Shown piece by piece: positions 15,373-24,955 of a stretch of 56,193 nucleotides of DNA (the stretch's first letter is position 1; each line of letters starts with the position of its first letter). Made by a program: the position numbers and the translations under genes. Below the pieces are notes generated by a model. It was not told the origin of the DNA, ran no database searches, and saw only the letters and a list, made by a program, of their open reading frames with translations. The stretch covers positions 316,540 to 372,732 of the forward strand of contig JAAEYW010000002.1 in NCBI GenBank assembly GCA_018223185.1, written 5' to 3'. Source of the DNA: Oceanospirillales bacterium (lineage in GTDB: Bacteria > Pseudomonadota > Gammaproteobacteria > Pseudomonadales > Balneatricaceae).

Positions 15373-15750
15373 TTAACTTAACTGCCGGAAAGCTGCCCGG
15401 CCAAGATTTAACCAGCCCGCCAGAAACAGAACACCCCCCCCCGGAGTTACCGCTCCCAGCCAGTGCTGACCACTGAGCGCCAGCGCATAGAGGCTGCCGC
15501 TGAAAAAAACAATACCCGCCATAAACAATACTGCAGTCTGACGTAACCCACTGTCTGACTGGCGCAACATCAATAAACCGACACCCAACAGCGCCAGGGT
15601 ATGAAACATCTGGTACTGAATTCCGGTTTGTAGCACTTCATATAACCGGACACTCAACTGTGTTCTGAGCATATGTGACGCAAAGGCACCCAGTGCGACG
15701 GTGATAAAACCGCTAAGTGCGGTACATAGAATGACAAAACGGGCAGACAT
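15373..15750 (-). CDS. DUF423 membrane protein (YgdD-like)
   Basis: A 125-residue inner-membrane protein with four predicted helices. [10 protein letters not shown] near residue 20 followed by [10 protein letters not shown] near 46 is the DUF423 pattern. Family function is unknown. It ends 19 bases before the thiS start and may be cotranscribed with the thi genes. Confidence 0.88.
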   Translation of the reverse strand: MSARFVILCTALSGFITVALGAFASHMLRTQLSVRLYEVLQTGIQYQMFHTLALLGVGLLMLRQSDSGLRQTAVLFMAGIVFFSGSLYALALSGQHWLGAVTPGGGVLFLAGWLNLGRAAFRQLS

Positions 15751-15810
15751 AAGAGTTCCGGAACATTATGGTGGCTATTCTAACAAAGCTTAACGGTTGC
15801 GATAAGCAAT

Positions 15811-15841
15811 AAAAAAGCCGCACTCAGCAGAGGGCGGCTTT
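15811..15841 (-). terminator. bidirectional-type terminator after rpoH
   Basis: An 8-bp stem AAAGCCGC / GCGGCTTT (15814-15841) is followed by T6 on the minus strand, 30 bases past the rpoH stop. Confidence 0.88.
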
Positions 15842-15870
15842 ATAACCAACGAAGCCGGGAACCTGAGCGA

Positions 15871-16728
15871 TCAGGCTTCCAGCATCGCTGTTTTAATCTT
15901 CTTCATGGCGTTCTTTTCCAGCTGACGAATCCGCTCTGCAGAGATTTCATAGCGGGCAGCCAGCTCATGCAGTGTGGCTTTCTCTTCACCCAGCCAGCGC
16001 TGTACCAGAATATCCCGGCTCCGCTCATCCAGCTGTTCCATCGCGTCACTCAGACGCTGATTGGAATCCGCCTCCCAGTTAGAATCTTCCAACTGACTCG
16101 CCGGATCCTGACTGTGATCTTCGAGAAAATAGGCTGGCGACTGATAAGCCCGCTCATCATCGTCACCCACTGGCGCATCAAAAGCCATATCGGTGCTGCT
16201 CATCCGGCCTTCCATCTCCCGGACAACATGTTCGTCGACACCCAGATCACCGGCCATCGCGGTCACTTCGTCGTTGGTCAGCCAACCCAGGTTTTTCTTC
16301 TTGCTGCGCAGGTTAAAGAACAACTTACGCTGAGCTTTGGTGGTCGCCACCTTCACAATGCGCCAGTTACGCAGAATGAATTCGTGCATCTCCGCCTTGA
16401 TCCAGTGCACCGCAAAGGAAACCAGGCGAACCCCCATGGTAGGGTCAAACCGCTTAACCGCTTTCATCAGTCCAACATTGCCCTCCTGAATCAGGTCAGC
16501 CTGTGACAGGCCATAACCGGAGTAGGATTTAGCAACATGAACCACAAATCGCATATGAGAGAGTACCAACTGACGCGCTGCTTCAAGATCGTTCTCGAAA
16601 TACAACCGCTCTGCCAGCCCACGCTCCTCTTCTACAGTGAGAACAGGAATCGCAGTCACCTGACGTATATACGCCTCCAGATTCTGACCCGGAGATAATA
16701 CTTCAATGGCTCGAAGGCTTTTGCCCAT
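15871..16728 (-). CDS. rpoH: RNA polymerase heat-shock sigma factor (sigma 32)
   Basis: A 285-residue group 3 sigma factor for heat-shock promoters. Region 2 contains the core-binding stretch [20 protein letters not shown] at about 77-96. The RpoH-specific box QRKLFFNLR is at 133-141. Region 4 HTH ends near [26 protein letters not shown] precedes the ATG. It lies downstream of ftsYEX on the same strand, the usual order, with a 285-base gap that probably holds its own promoters. Confidence 0.98.
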   Translation of the reverse strand: MGKSLRAIEVLSPGQNLEAYIRQVTAIPVLTVEEERGLAERLYFENDLEAARQLVLSHMRFVVHVAKSYSGYGLSQADLIQEGNVGLMKAVKRFDPTMGVRLVSFAVHWIKAEMHEFILRNWRIVKVATTKAQRKLFFNLRSKKKNLGWLTNDEVTAMAGDLGVDEHVVREMEGRMSSTDMAFDAPVGDDDERAYQSPAYFLEDHSQDPASQLEDSNWEADSNQRLSDAMEQLDERSRDILVQRWLGEEKATLHELAARYEISAERIRQLEKNAMKKIKTAMLEA

Positions 16729-17013
16729 TTCTCAACCTCATTACTAATTCATTTAAACTTATGTATCTAAAGGAGAACACTATAAGTTACAGCTATGACA
16801 CTCTTCTGCCAGACTAGTTCCCACGATACAAAGTCCGCTTCAGGTAACAATTTTGCAAGCTACCCGGCCAATACAAGTTTAGCGAACCGACTAAGATAAC
16901 GACAACATTAACAGATGGCAAGTCTGACCGTTTAACCTCTTTACCTATATTTACATTCAACAGCCGGGTTGTGTGGTTATCAGTGTCGCCCCGTCCCTGT
17001 GCTATACGGTTAA
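16729..17013. other. ftsX-rpoH intergenic region
   Basis: About 285 bases, likely the rpoH promoter and 5' leader, where heat control by mRNA structure is known in relatives. I could not pick out a convincing single promoter or terminator. An open frame across it (to 17068) is judged spurious. Confidence 0.5.
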
Positions 17014-18036
17014 CTACTGCGGCTGGATCTGACGCAAATGCCGCCCCACCGCAAGCCAGGCGCCACACAAGCCGAGCAGTATGCTGATCACAAGTAACAG
17101 TATTGTTTCAACAAAGCCCAGGCCTGCCAGTTCAAACTGACTATCGTAGAGCGAGACTAACTGTCCGACCGGACCATTCAGAAAGAGCAGACTGAGCTGA
17201 ATCAGAAGCCAGGCAAACACACCGCCGGCAACCCCAAACCAGACACCATCATAAAGAAAAGGACGGCGGACATAGGCATCGGTTGCCCCCACCAGTTTGG
17301 CAATCACAATCTCTTCACGCCGGCTTTCTATCGAAAGCCGGATGGTATTACCAACCACCAGCAATACAGCCATCACAAACAGAGCGGCCAGCACCCAGAC
17401 CGCCCGTTCAGCCAGTACAACAAAGGCTGCCAGCCGCTGCACCCACTCCATATCGACCACCGCCTCATCAACCTGTGGCAGTGCCTGTAGTTTTGCCTGG
17501 AACAGCGGCACCGAAGCCACGGACATATCCCGGGGCAACACCATCACAACCGCTGGCAGCGGGTTACTATCCAGAAAGCTGAACACATCACCAAAACCGG
17601 ACATCGCCTGAAATTCCAGCATCCCCTGTTTGGCGGTGATCAGTTCCGTTGCGGTAACATCATCACGCAACAGCAATTCACGGCTGAGTGTCTCAGCCTC
17701 AGCATCAGTTACACTCAGCTTCAGATACAGTGCAACGCGGGGATCGCCATCCCAGCCACTTCCCAGCTGCTGAATATTTTTCAGGCCGGTATAAAGTGCT
17801 CCGGGCAACGCCAGAGCGATCGCCAGTACCGCCAGGGTCATGAAGGTTGTCAGCGGCTGTGATAACAGCGAGAAATAAGACTGTCGGGCTACCTCAACAT
17901 GGTGACGCAGATAGCTGCGGCCACGATCAGCAACGTTAAGACGGTGGTGTTCGGCCCCGCGATGAACCTTGGCATCCCGTTTGGTATTCGGTTCAACCCG
18001 GACAGCCCCTTTGCGGCGCAGATTATTTTCCATCAC
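17014..18036 (-). CDS. ftsX: cell division protein FtsX
   Basis: A 340-residue inner-membrane protein with four helices: one after a basic N-terminal tail of about 60 residues, then a periplasmic domain (about 95-210), then three helices. With FtsE it forms an ABC-type complex at the division ring that activates periplasmic murein hydrolases through EnvC-type partners. Its start overlaps the ftsE stop by 14 bases, so the pair is translationally coupled. Confidence 0.96.
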   Translation of the reverse strand: MMENNLRRKGAVRVEPNTKRDAKVHRGAEHHRLNVADRGRSYLRHHVEVARQSYFSLLSQPLTTFMTLAVLAIALALPGALYTGLKNIQQLGSGWDGDPRVALYLKLSVTDAEAETLSRELLLRDDVTATELITAKQGMLEFQAMSGFGDVFSFLDSNPLPAVVMVLPRDMSVASVPLFQAKLQALPQVDEAVVDMEWVQRLAAFVVLAERAVWVLAALFVMAVLLVVGNTIRLSIESRREEIVIAKLVGATDAYVRRPFLYDGVWFGVAGGVFAWLLIQLSLLFLNGPVGQLVSLYDSQFELAGLGFVETILLLVISILLGLCGAWLAVGRHLRQIQPQ

Positions 18037-18685
18037 TGACCAGCCTGCCCTGATTAAGCGTAATCACCCGATGGGGCATCCGTGCGATCAGACCCAGGTC
18101 GTGACTCGCGATCAGCACTGTAGTACCCACCTGATTAAACTGCTGAAACAACCGCATCACCTCTTCGGAAAGCTTAGGATCCAGGTTTCCGGTGGGCTCG
18201 TCCGCCAACAGAAACTGCGGTTTATGCACAATCGCACGCGCGATACCCACCCGCTGCTGTTCGCCACCGGAAAGCACCACTGGATTGAGCTTCTCTTTAC
18301 TCAGCAACCCCACCTTATCCAGCGCTGCACGCGCCCTGCGGGCCGCATCTGCAGGATCAAAACCACAGATTCGCAAGGGCAGAACAATATTGTCAAACAC
18401 CGAACGGTCAAACAGCAGCTGATGATTCTGGAACACCACACCGACCCGGCGACGATGATAGGGAATCTGGCTATTGCCGAGGCTGGCCAGATCCTGATCA
18501 CCCATCAGTACACGACCATTAGAAGGGCGTTCCATCAGCATCAGTAACTTCAGCAGGGTACTTTTCCCGGCACCTGAATGGCCGGTGAGAAACGCCATTT
18601 CACCCTTATCAAGGCTGAAATTCACCTGACTGAGGGCATCATAGCCATTAGGGTAGCGCTTAGTTACATTGTCGAAACTGATCAC
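18023..18685 (-). CDS. ftsE: cell division ATP-binding protein FtsE
   Basis: A 220-residue ABC ATPase. Walker [10 protein letters not shown] is at 35-43, signature [14 protein letters not shown] near 137, and Walker [13 protein letters not shown] near 158. It energises FtsX at the septum. It follows ftsY by 86 bases on the same strand. Confidence 0.97.
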   Translation of the reverse strand: MISFDNVTKRYPNGYDALSQVNFSLDKGEMAFLTGHSGAGKSTLLKLLMLMERPSNGRVLMGDQDLASLGNSQIPYHRRRVGVVFQNHQLLFDRSVFDNIVLPLRICGFDPADAARRARAALDKVGLLSKEKLNPVVLSGGEQQRVGIARAIVHKPQFLLADEPTGNLDPKLSEEVMRLFQQFNQVGTTVLIASHDLGLIARMPHRVITLNQGRLVSDGK

Positions 18686-18771
18686 AGGCGGGTTACCTTA
18701 AAAAGACTTCAAAAAGTGATGCCAGGCGGTTATCAACCAACCGTTAAGAAAAACGTCTGACATCAACAGCC

Positions 18772-20004
18772 TCAGTCAAACAGCGCGGTGACAAACTCTT
18801 TTGCCTTAAAGGGCCGCAGGTCATCAACCTGCTCACCAACACCGATATAACGGATAGGCAGGTCCAGCTGTTTAGCGATTGCAAAGATGATACCGCCTTT
18901 GGCGGTGCCATCCAGCTTAGTCAGACTGATACCACTGACACCGACCGCTTCTTTGAACAATTTCGCCTGACTCATAGCATTCTGCCCGGTTCCCGCATCC
19001 AGCACCAGCATCACCTCATGAGGCGCTTCAGGGTCGAGCTTTTTCATGACCCGAACCACTTTTTCAAGCTCCTGCATCAGGTTGTCTTTATTCTGCAGAC
19101 GACCCGCTGTATCAGCAATCAGGACATCGATATTCTTTGCCTGAGCCGATTGCAGCGCGTCATAAAGCACCGATGCAGAGTCAGCACCGGTATGCTGTGC
19201 CACGACAGGCACATTGTTGCGATCGCCCCACACCTGCAGCTGCTCAACCGCAGCAGCACGGAACGTGTCCCCGGCGGCCAGCATGACCGACTTACCTTCC
19301 GCCTGATATTTCTTCGCCAGTTTACCAATGGTAGTCGTTTTACCCACTCCATTAACACCGACCATCAGCAGCACAAACGGCCCCTTACTCTGGCTGAAAT
19401 CGATAGGCTGTTCAGCCGTATCCAGCAACGAAGCCAGCTCATCTTTCAGCGCAGTGTACAGCGCATCGGAATCCGCCAGCTGCTTACGTTTAACCCGCTC
19501 GGTAAGTTTGCCAATAATCTCGGTGGTCGCCTCGACGCCGACATCGGCCAGCAGCAACTGAGTTTCAATCTCTTCCAGCAGTTCATCATCAATCTGTTTG
19601 GCGCCCAGAAACAGATCACCCAACCCTTCGGTCAGATTGGCCTTGGTGCGACTAAGCCCCGCCTTGATGCGGCCAAAGAAGCCGGTTTTCTGTTCCGGCT
19701 CAGCCACGGGGGCTGTTTCAGTTTCTGGCACAGATTCGGCTTCCACTGCAACTACCTGCAGAGGTTCAGCCGCAGCGTCATCCTGCACTACTTCAGCATC
19801 CGGCATTTCATCTTCCAGAGCTACTTCATCTTCCCGAGCGTCAACGGCAAGCATTTCCTGCGCTTTATTATCGACTTCACCGATGTCAGCGGGCTCGACA
19901 GCCAACGGTTCACTTACCTCGGGCTGAGTGCCGTTTTCCTCAGGAAGGGCTTTCTGAGCATCATCTTTCTCAGAAGTAAAAATTGATTTAAGCTTCTTAA
20001 ACAT
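18772..20004 (-). CDS. ftsY: signal recognition particle receptor FtsY
   Basis: A 410-residue SRP GTPase receptor that docks ribosome-SRP complexes at the inner membrane. Residues 10-105 are an acidic, Ala/Glu-rich A domain. The N domain is about 110-200. The G domain has G1 GVNGVGKTTT at 216-225, AADTFRAAA-type and DTAGR loops, and TKLDGTAKGG near the end. The ATG at 20004 (MFKKLKS) is preferred over an in-frame TTG at 20067. It is divergent from the M16-like gene. Confidence 0.97.
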   Translation of the reverse strand: MFKKLKSIFTSEKDDAQKALPEENGTQPEVSEPLAVEPADIGEVDNKAQEMLAVDAREDEVALEDEMPDAEVVQDDAAAEPLQVVAVEAESVPETETAPVAEPEQKTGFFGRIKAGLSRTKANLTEGLGDLFLGAKQIDDELLEEIETQLLLADVGVEATTEIIGKLTERVKRKQLADSDALYTALKDELASLLDTAEQPIDFSQSKGPFVLLMVGVNGVGKTTTIGKLAKKYQAEGKSVMLAAGDTFRAAAVEQLQVWGDRNNVPVVAQHTGADSASVLYDALQSAQAKNIDVLIADTAGRLQNKDNLMQELEKVVRVMKKLDPEAPHEVMLVLDAGTGQNAMSQAKLFKEAVGVSGISLTKLDGTAKGGIIFAIAKQLDLPIRYIGVGEQVDDLRPFKAKEFVTALFD

Positions 20005-20168
20005 ACTTGATTTCTGTCCGGTGTCAGGCGCTGAAGATGCAAAAAAACAGGGTAGTCCCTGTTCCAACTGCGAGTCGTCCTGTATGTTTCATTCAGGCCG
20101 TTTATCTTACCATAGTAAAGTCCGGCTGGGGCACTGAAAACAGGCCAGAAAATGACCAGGAACAACCG

Positions 20169-21407
20169 ATGTCGGAAGCGAAATCACCTCTATTCAACCG
20201 TACCTACCTGAAGATCATTATCTGGATCGTCGCAATAGCAATTGTACTGCTCACGGCTGGACAGAATAAAGACCCTGACTTTATCAGTATAAAGAAGAAG
20301 CCAGACGCTCCGCTGTATTATGTCAGTCAGGAAAAATCGCCCTATGTGCAACTCCACTTTATTCTGCGGACGGGGGCAGCAATCAACAGCGATCAGCAGC
20401 TGTTGCAGACATTGTTACAGCAGCAGATTGAACAACAGCTGGCCGGATTAGCGATGCAGCCCCTGTTTACTCAACTCAAAGCCAGGATCAGAACTGAGGC
20501 ATCGGCAGATCGCATAACCCTCGTCGTGACTCTGCCGGCAAAACAGAGCGGCGCGCACGACCTGATCAGAGAGATGACCGAAACGTTGCTGCAGCAGTTA
20601 AATATCTATCAGCCGGACCCCGCTCTTGAGCAGCGCTGGGCTCACCTTGAAGCTGAGCAGTACCTCAAACTGAAAGAGCCGGAAAGTCTTCTGCTAAGCC
20701 GGTTCGGCAACCAGATAAGTAGTCCGGCCTCGGTCCACCCACTGCAACGCTTTGCTGACTTTTACCGCAGTAGCACCGCCGTGAGTGCGATGACACTGAC
20801 CCTGCAGGGGCCGGACGCCGAACCGCTGGCAGAAACACTGGCTCCGTTACTGAGCAAAAGCAGTAATGCCCCCATCATCCTGCCGGTAGCCATTGCGCCG
20901 ACACGCATCCGGCTTGAGCCAGTAGGTAATCAGACCTACCAGCTGTGGGGCATCGCTCTTCCAGGACGACAGCAGAAAGACTTTGTATCCGAGCTACTGG
21001 CAGTCAGAGCGTTACAACAACTGCTGCAACAGCCTGATCTGGCGACTTCACGGCTGATCTGGAAATCACTGGACAAACAGGGTTATCTCGCTATGATTCT
21101 GCACGGTCCGAAGATCCGGACCGATACCGATCTGTCAAAAATTATGGAACAATTGCAGGCACAGCTTGATGATGAACTGCTCGACAACACCCGGGCAGCG
21201 TTACAGAAAAGCTTTCAGACACAGATGGAACAGACCGAAAATCAACTGAGCATGCTGGATACAGTTGCATTCTATGAGCTGCCTGCAGACTATCTGGAAC
21301 GCTTTGAAAAAAGCCTCGTCCAGACCGATAACGATAAAATAAGACAAAAGATCAGCAGTTTTCTCAGCAACGCCAGGCACTATCAGCTTATTCTGCCCGC
21401 CTACTGA
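20169..21407 (+). CDS. M16 (insulinase-like) family protein without the zinc motif
   Basis: A 412-residue protein with an N-terminal membrane anchor (about residues 12-30) and two insulinase-type half domains. The region where an active M16 peptidase has HxxEH is LHFILRTGAAINSDQQLLQTL-like but carries no such motif, so it should not cleave peptides by itself. In pseudomonads M16-type genes lie between ftsY and rsmD, often as an active/inactive pair; only one is present here. AGGA precedes the ATG. It ends 31 bases before rsmD and is probably cotranscribed with it. Likely a periplasmic accessory protein of unknown role. Confidence 0.75.
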   Translation: MSEAKSPLFNRTYLKIIIWIVAIAIVLLTAGQNKDPDFISIKKKPDAPLYYVSQEKSPYVQLHFILRTGAAINSDQQLLQTLLQQQIEQQLAGLAMQPLFTQLKARIRTEASADRITLVVTLPAKQSGAHDLIREMTETLLQQLNIYQPDPALEQRWAHLEAEQYLKLKEPESLLLSRFGNQISSPASVHPLQRFADFYRSSTAVSAMTLTLQGPDAEPLAETLAPLLSKSSNAPIILPVAIAPTRIRLEPVGNQTYQLWGIALPGRQQKDFVSELLAVRALQQLLQQPDLATSRLIWKSLDKQGYLAMILHGPKIRTDTDLSKIMEQLQAQLDDELLDNTRAALQKSFQTQMEQTENQLSMLDTVAFYELPADYLERFEKSLVQTDNDKIRQKISSFLSNARHYQLILPAY

Positions 21408-21438
21408 GAGAGATAGCGTTAGACATTAAGGAATTACA

Positions 21439-22059
21439 ATGGCCAGACGTCGCCCCGAACGCAGCTCACAGAAAGTCAGTTCAGGTAATCAGCAACTGCG
21501 AATTATTGGCGGCGAGTGGCGCGGCAGGAAACTGAACTTCCCGGAGGTCGAAGGTCTGAGGCCCACTCCTGACCGGGTCAGGGAAACCCTGTTCAACTGG
21601 TTAGCATCCTATATTCCCGGAGGACGCTGCCTCGACCTGTTCTGCGGCAGCGGCGCTCTGGGCTTCGAAGCTCTCTCCCGTGGAGCATCCCACGTCACCA
21701 TGCTCGACAATTCGGCCATGGTGATTCGCCAACTGCGACAAAACATACAGGATCTCAAAACCCAGTCTGCTGAACTGATCAGTGATTCAGCCCTGGAGTG
21801 GCTGGATAAACGTAGCGCCGATCTTGAAGTGCAGTTCGATGTGGTTTTTATAGATCCACCCTTTCGCAAAGACCTCGCCGGGCAATGCTGCCTGCTATTG
21901 GAGCAGAAAAACCTGCTCGCCAATAATGCGATGATCTATCTGGAAACAGAGAAAGAGCTGACCGATCCGATAGTGCCTGATAACTGGAACCTGTATCGGG
22001 AGAAAACCGCAGGGCAAGTGACCTACCGGCTTTATCAAAGAGCAGAGGCGGATAGTTAA
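21439..22059 (+). CDS. rsmD: 16S rRNA (guanine966-N2)-methyltransferase
   Basis: A 206-residue SAM methyltransferase acting on 30S particles. GGEWRGRKL near 30, RPTPDRVRETLFNWL near 45, SAM loop LDLFCGSGALGFEALSRGA near 65 and the N-methylation motif DPPF near 138 are all present. It is usually followed by coaD; here about 6.9 kb of other genes intervene. Confidence 0.96.
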   Translation: MARRRPERSSQKVSSGNQQLRIIGGEWRGRKLNFPEVEGLRPTPDRVRETLFNWLASYIPGGRCLDLFCGSGALGFEALSRGASHVTMLDNSAMVIRQLRQNIQDLKTQSAELISDSALEWLDKRSADLEVQFDVVFIDPPFRKDLAGQCCLLLEQKNLLANNAMIYLETEKELTDPIVPDNWNLYREKTAGQVTYRLYQRAEADS

Positions 22060-22539
22060 CCCACCCCGTTGCGGCAGAAGCACTCATCGGGCTGTGCGTT
22101 TGGCTGAGACTATCATCGGCTGATTTCGTCTGAATGTCTGACGATAAAACTGCATTTCAAGGGGCTGTCTCAGGGCTGTTTCAAGAGCAGTCTTAACAGT
22201 TTTTGCACCTGCATTTGTCGGCCAATGTATACAAAAGCTCAAACCTGCGCAGATAAAGCCATCGCCCACAGATGAATAGAATTATCTGTTTACTATACCT
22301 GAAAGAAAAAAAATCATGTGCATCGGAGAATTAAAATCAACCCTTCATAACACCATGATTTTATGACTAAAAAGACAACAACATTTAACTGTTCGTTTTC
22401 CTAATCAGCATCCGCTCAATGTCTTCACGACACAACTGACCTATATATAAATGTACTCGCAGAACTTTGAGCCTGTAAAGCATTGGTTACAGCCCTGCAT
22501 ATTGTCTACCAATCTGATATAACCAAACGGAGGCGATCA
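22060..22539. other. 480-base non-coding gap before the subtilase gene
   Basis: The first 200 bases are of ordinary composition; the rest becomes AT-rich and probably holds the subtilase promoter. Short open frames exist but none has a ribosome-binding site or a recognisable product. No clear terminator for rsmD was found. Confidence 0.6.
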
Positions 22540-24741
22540 ATGTCCCGTCAACGATTTCTTTCACTATTGAGTGCCCTGTGCTTTCTTTTTTTAGCAAACC
22601 TGTCCACAGCTAAAACGCCTGACCTGAATACCCTGAATACACCCCTGAATACACCCCGGTTTGCACCCGACAGAGTCCTGGTTAAATTCTGGACGGGCAC
22701 TGCTGCATCCGAAATAGGCAAAGCCCATCGTAATGTTAACGGACTGGTTTTAAAGACTATCCCCTTGATTGGTGTTCAGGTTGTGCAGGTACAAAGTGGA
22801 TCGGTGCCTGCCAAAGTGGCCGCTTATAGGGCCAATCCTAATGTGCTGTATGCCGAACCGGATTACTACCGTTTACTGGTGATACCTGATGAGGAAAGTG
22901 GGCCGACTCCTGCAGGGGGTGCAGATTATTTTACCGAACAGTGGTATCTGCATAATGAGGCACAGCCTCATAGCTATATTCGTCAGACTATATTCGGCGC
23001 AAGCCTGAACTCCACTTCAGGAACAGCCGATGCGGATATTAATGCACCACAAGGATGGGATATCAGCCAGGGCGTCATCGCGACGAATCCAACGTCTTAT
23101 GATGCCCCCAAAGTTGCGGTACTCGATAGTGGAGCCGACTGCATAAGCCTTGAGTTGAATGGAAAGTGCCTGGAACAGGTGAATCTGGTGGGCAACTCAT
23201 TTTGGGATTCATGTACAGGCTCTGAAACGGCCTGCGACAATCTGGGGCACGGCACATTCACCGCAGGTGAGATTGTTGCCAATACCAATAATGGTAAAGG
23301 TATCGCCGGAGTAGGCTGGAATACCGCTGCAGGTATATTCAAGGTTTGCTATGCAGAGTTAATAACCGACGGCATAAATGTGTTTATTGCCGGGCTCTGC
23401 CCTGTATCAGCTTCGGCTGAAGCGATTGTAACCGCAGCCAGTGACCAGTATGACGCTGACAACAGATTGATAAGAAGCCAATACCATGTCATTACCATGA
23501 GCTATGGTAGTGACCACATAGATATAGATGGCAATATTACGCCAACATCGCCATCCAATGCAGAATGTGCTGCAGTACTCGAGGCCTGGCGGCAAGGCGT
23601 TGTGGTCGTCGCGGCGGCGGGCAACAGTGGCAATACAGAAAGAGTATACCCGGCCGCCTGTACGATTGCGGATGGCGACCCACTCCAAACGGGCAATGCC
23701 CAGTCAACCGTCATAGCCGTAGCGGCATCAGACGACAATGATAACAAAGCAAGCTTTTCAACCTATAGCAACAGCGCTGATCCATGGGTGTCAATGGCGG
23801 CGCCGGGCGAGGCGATTATCGGTATACAACCTGACTTTTTCTGCGACATAGCTCCAGGCTCTGATACCTGTGTCGACTGGTGGAACGGCACATCAATGGC
23901 AGCCCCTTTAGTCGCGGGTAGTGCAGCACTGGTGTGGAGTGAGCTTTATCAAACCCTGCAGATCGCCAGCCCACCCGCTGACTGTATGATTAATGGTCAA
24001 CCCTGTAATCAGGCAGTGCGAAACCGGCTGGAAAACAGTGCCGCTAAGGTCGGCGCTAAAAGTCAGAATTTACTGCAATGGACACGCCACGGACGTCTTG
24101 ATCTGGCGGCGGCTCTTGCAGACCCGTCCAATGCCGACCCCGTTGCCTCTTTCAGTTACATATGTACCGATACTAGCTGTATGTTTAATTCCAGCAGCAG
24201 CCATGACAGTGACGGCTTCATTAATTCATGGTCATGGGAATTCGGTGATACCAACTCTTCGACGCTGGCCAACCCCGGTCATACGTATTCGTCCGCCGGC
24301 AGCTATACCGTCACACTGACAGTAACCGACAATGGTGGTGCCAGCAGTAATGTAAGCAACCTGATAACAGTCACAGAACCTGTCCAACAGCCGCTTGCTG
24401 CACCCACCAGTCTGGTCGCCGATGTGCAGAAGACCGGTAAGGGTAAGGACAAGGTCATCAGTGCTGTGAATCTGTCCTGGGTCGATAATTCAGCCAGCGA
24501 GCAAGGGTTTGTCGTAGAGCGCTGCAAAGCGATAACCAGCGGCAGAGGTAAAAACAAAACGGTTACTTGCACCTACGGTGATTTCGTCAGGCTTTCTGCC
24601 GAGTACCCGGATCTGAATCCCGTGAGCCTGGATCTGAATCCCGATACCGACCTTGGTTATCGCTACCGGGTAAGAGCATTCAGGTTTACAGTGGCAAATG
24701 TAGAGGAACGATCAGACCCTTCGAATGAGGTTGAAATCTGA
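22540..24741 (+). CDS. secreted subtilisin-like (S8) protease with PKD and FN3-like domains
   Basis: A 733-residue exported serine protease. Residues 1-25 are a signal peptide (cleavage near STA-K). About 40-110 is an inhibitory propeptide of the I9/fervidolysin kind (PDRVLVKFW ... VLYAEPDY). The catalytic triad is D196 (VAVLDSG), H237 (LGHGTFTAG) and S452 (NGTSMAAP), with oxyanion N362 (AAAGNSG). Several Cys pairs suggest disulphides. A PKD domain covers about 533-613 and an FN3-like region about 620-733. GGAGGCG precedes the ATG. It probably degrades external protein. Its position between rsmD and coaD suggests insertion. Confidence 0.93.
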   Translation: MSRQRFLSLLSALCFLFLANLSTAKTPDLNTLNTPLNTPRFAPDRVLVKFWTGTAASEIGKAHRNVNGLVLKTIPLIGVQVVQVQSGSVPAKVAAYRANPNVLYAEPDYYRLLVIPDEESGPTPAGGADYFTEQWYLHNEAQPHSYIRQTIFGASLNSTSGTADADINAPQGWDISQGVIATNPTSYDAPKVAVLDSGADCISLELNGKCLEQVNLVGNSFWDSCTGSETACDNLGHGTFTAGEIVANTNNGKGIAGVGWNTAAGIFKVCYAELITDGINVFIAGLCPVSASAEAIVTAASDQYDADNRLIRSQYHVITMSYGSDHIDIDGNITPTSPSNAECAAVLEAWRQGVVVVAAAGNSGNTERVYPAACTIADGDPLQTGNAQSTVIAVAASDDNDNKASFSTYSNSADPWVSMAAPGEAIIGIQPDFFCDIAPGSDTCVDWWNGTSMAAPLVAGSAALVWSELYQTLQIASPPADCMINGQPCNQAVRNRLENSAAKVGAKSQNLLQWTRHGRLDLAAALADPSNADPVASFSYICTDTSCMFNSSSSHDSDGFINSWSWEFGDTNSSTLANPGHTYSSAGSYTVTLTVTDNGGASSNVSNLITVTEPVQQPLAAPTSLVADVQKTGKGKDKVISAVNLSWVDNSASEQGFVVERCKAITSGRGKNKTVTCTYGDFVRLSAEYPDLNPVSLDLNPDTDLGYRYRVRAFRFTVANVEERSDPSNEVEI

Positions 24742-24898
24742 AAACGGGAAGTATTGCCTAAACGATAAAATGAAATGGTGCCGCACCGTTAGACGATAGT
24801 ACACCGTCATATTAGCGCTATCACACTCAATAATGCATACACGCCAACAGGGACAACACGCCGTACATCCTTGTTCACAAGTATGTCGCAAAACCGAC

Positions 24899-24933
24899 GA
24901 GCGCCGTCTGCAATAACTCGTTTCAGGGCGCTC
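24899..24933. terminator. possible terminator between convergent genes
   Basis: GAGCGCC and GGCGCTC form a 7-bp stem with a 21-base loop in the 214-base gap between the subtilase and the hydroxylase. On the plus strand it is followed by AGGTATTTTATG, a weak T-run. Termination of the subtilase transcript is plausible but not certain. Confidence 0.4.
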
Positions 24934-24955
24934 AGGTATTTTATGTTCCAATTGT

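Noticed and set aside
16814-17068. 84-codon frame between ftsX and rpoH.
   Set aside because: It overlaps the end of ftsX, has no ribosome-binding site and no recognisable product.
22084-22269. 61-codon minus-strand frame after rsmD.
   Set aside because: No ribosome-binding site, no family resemblance, composition like non-coding DNA.
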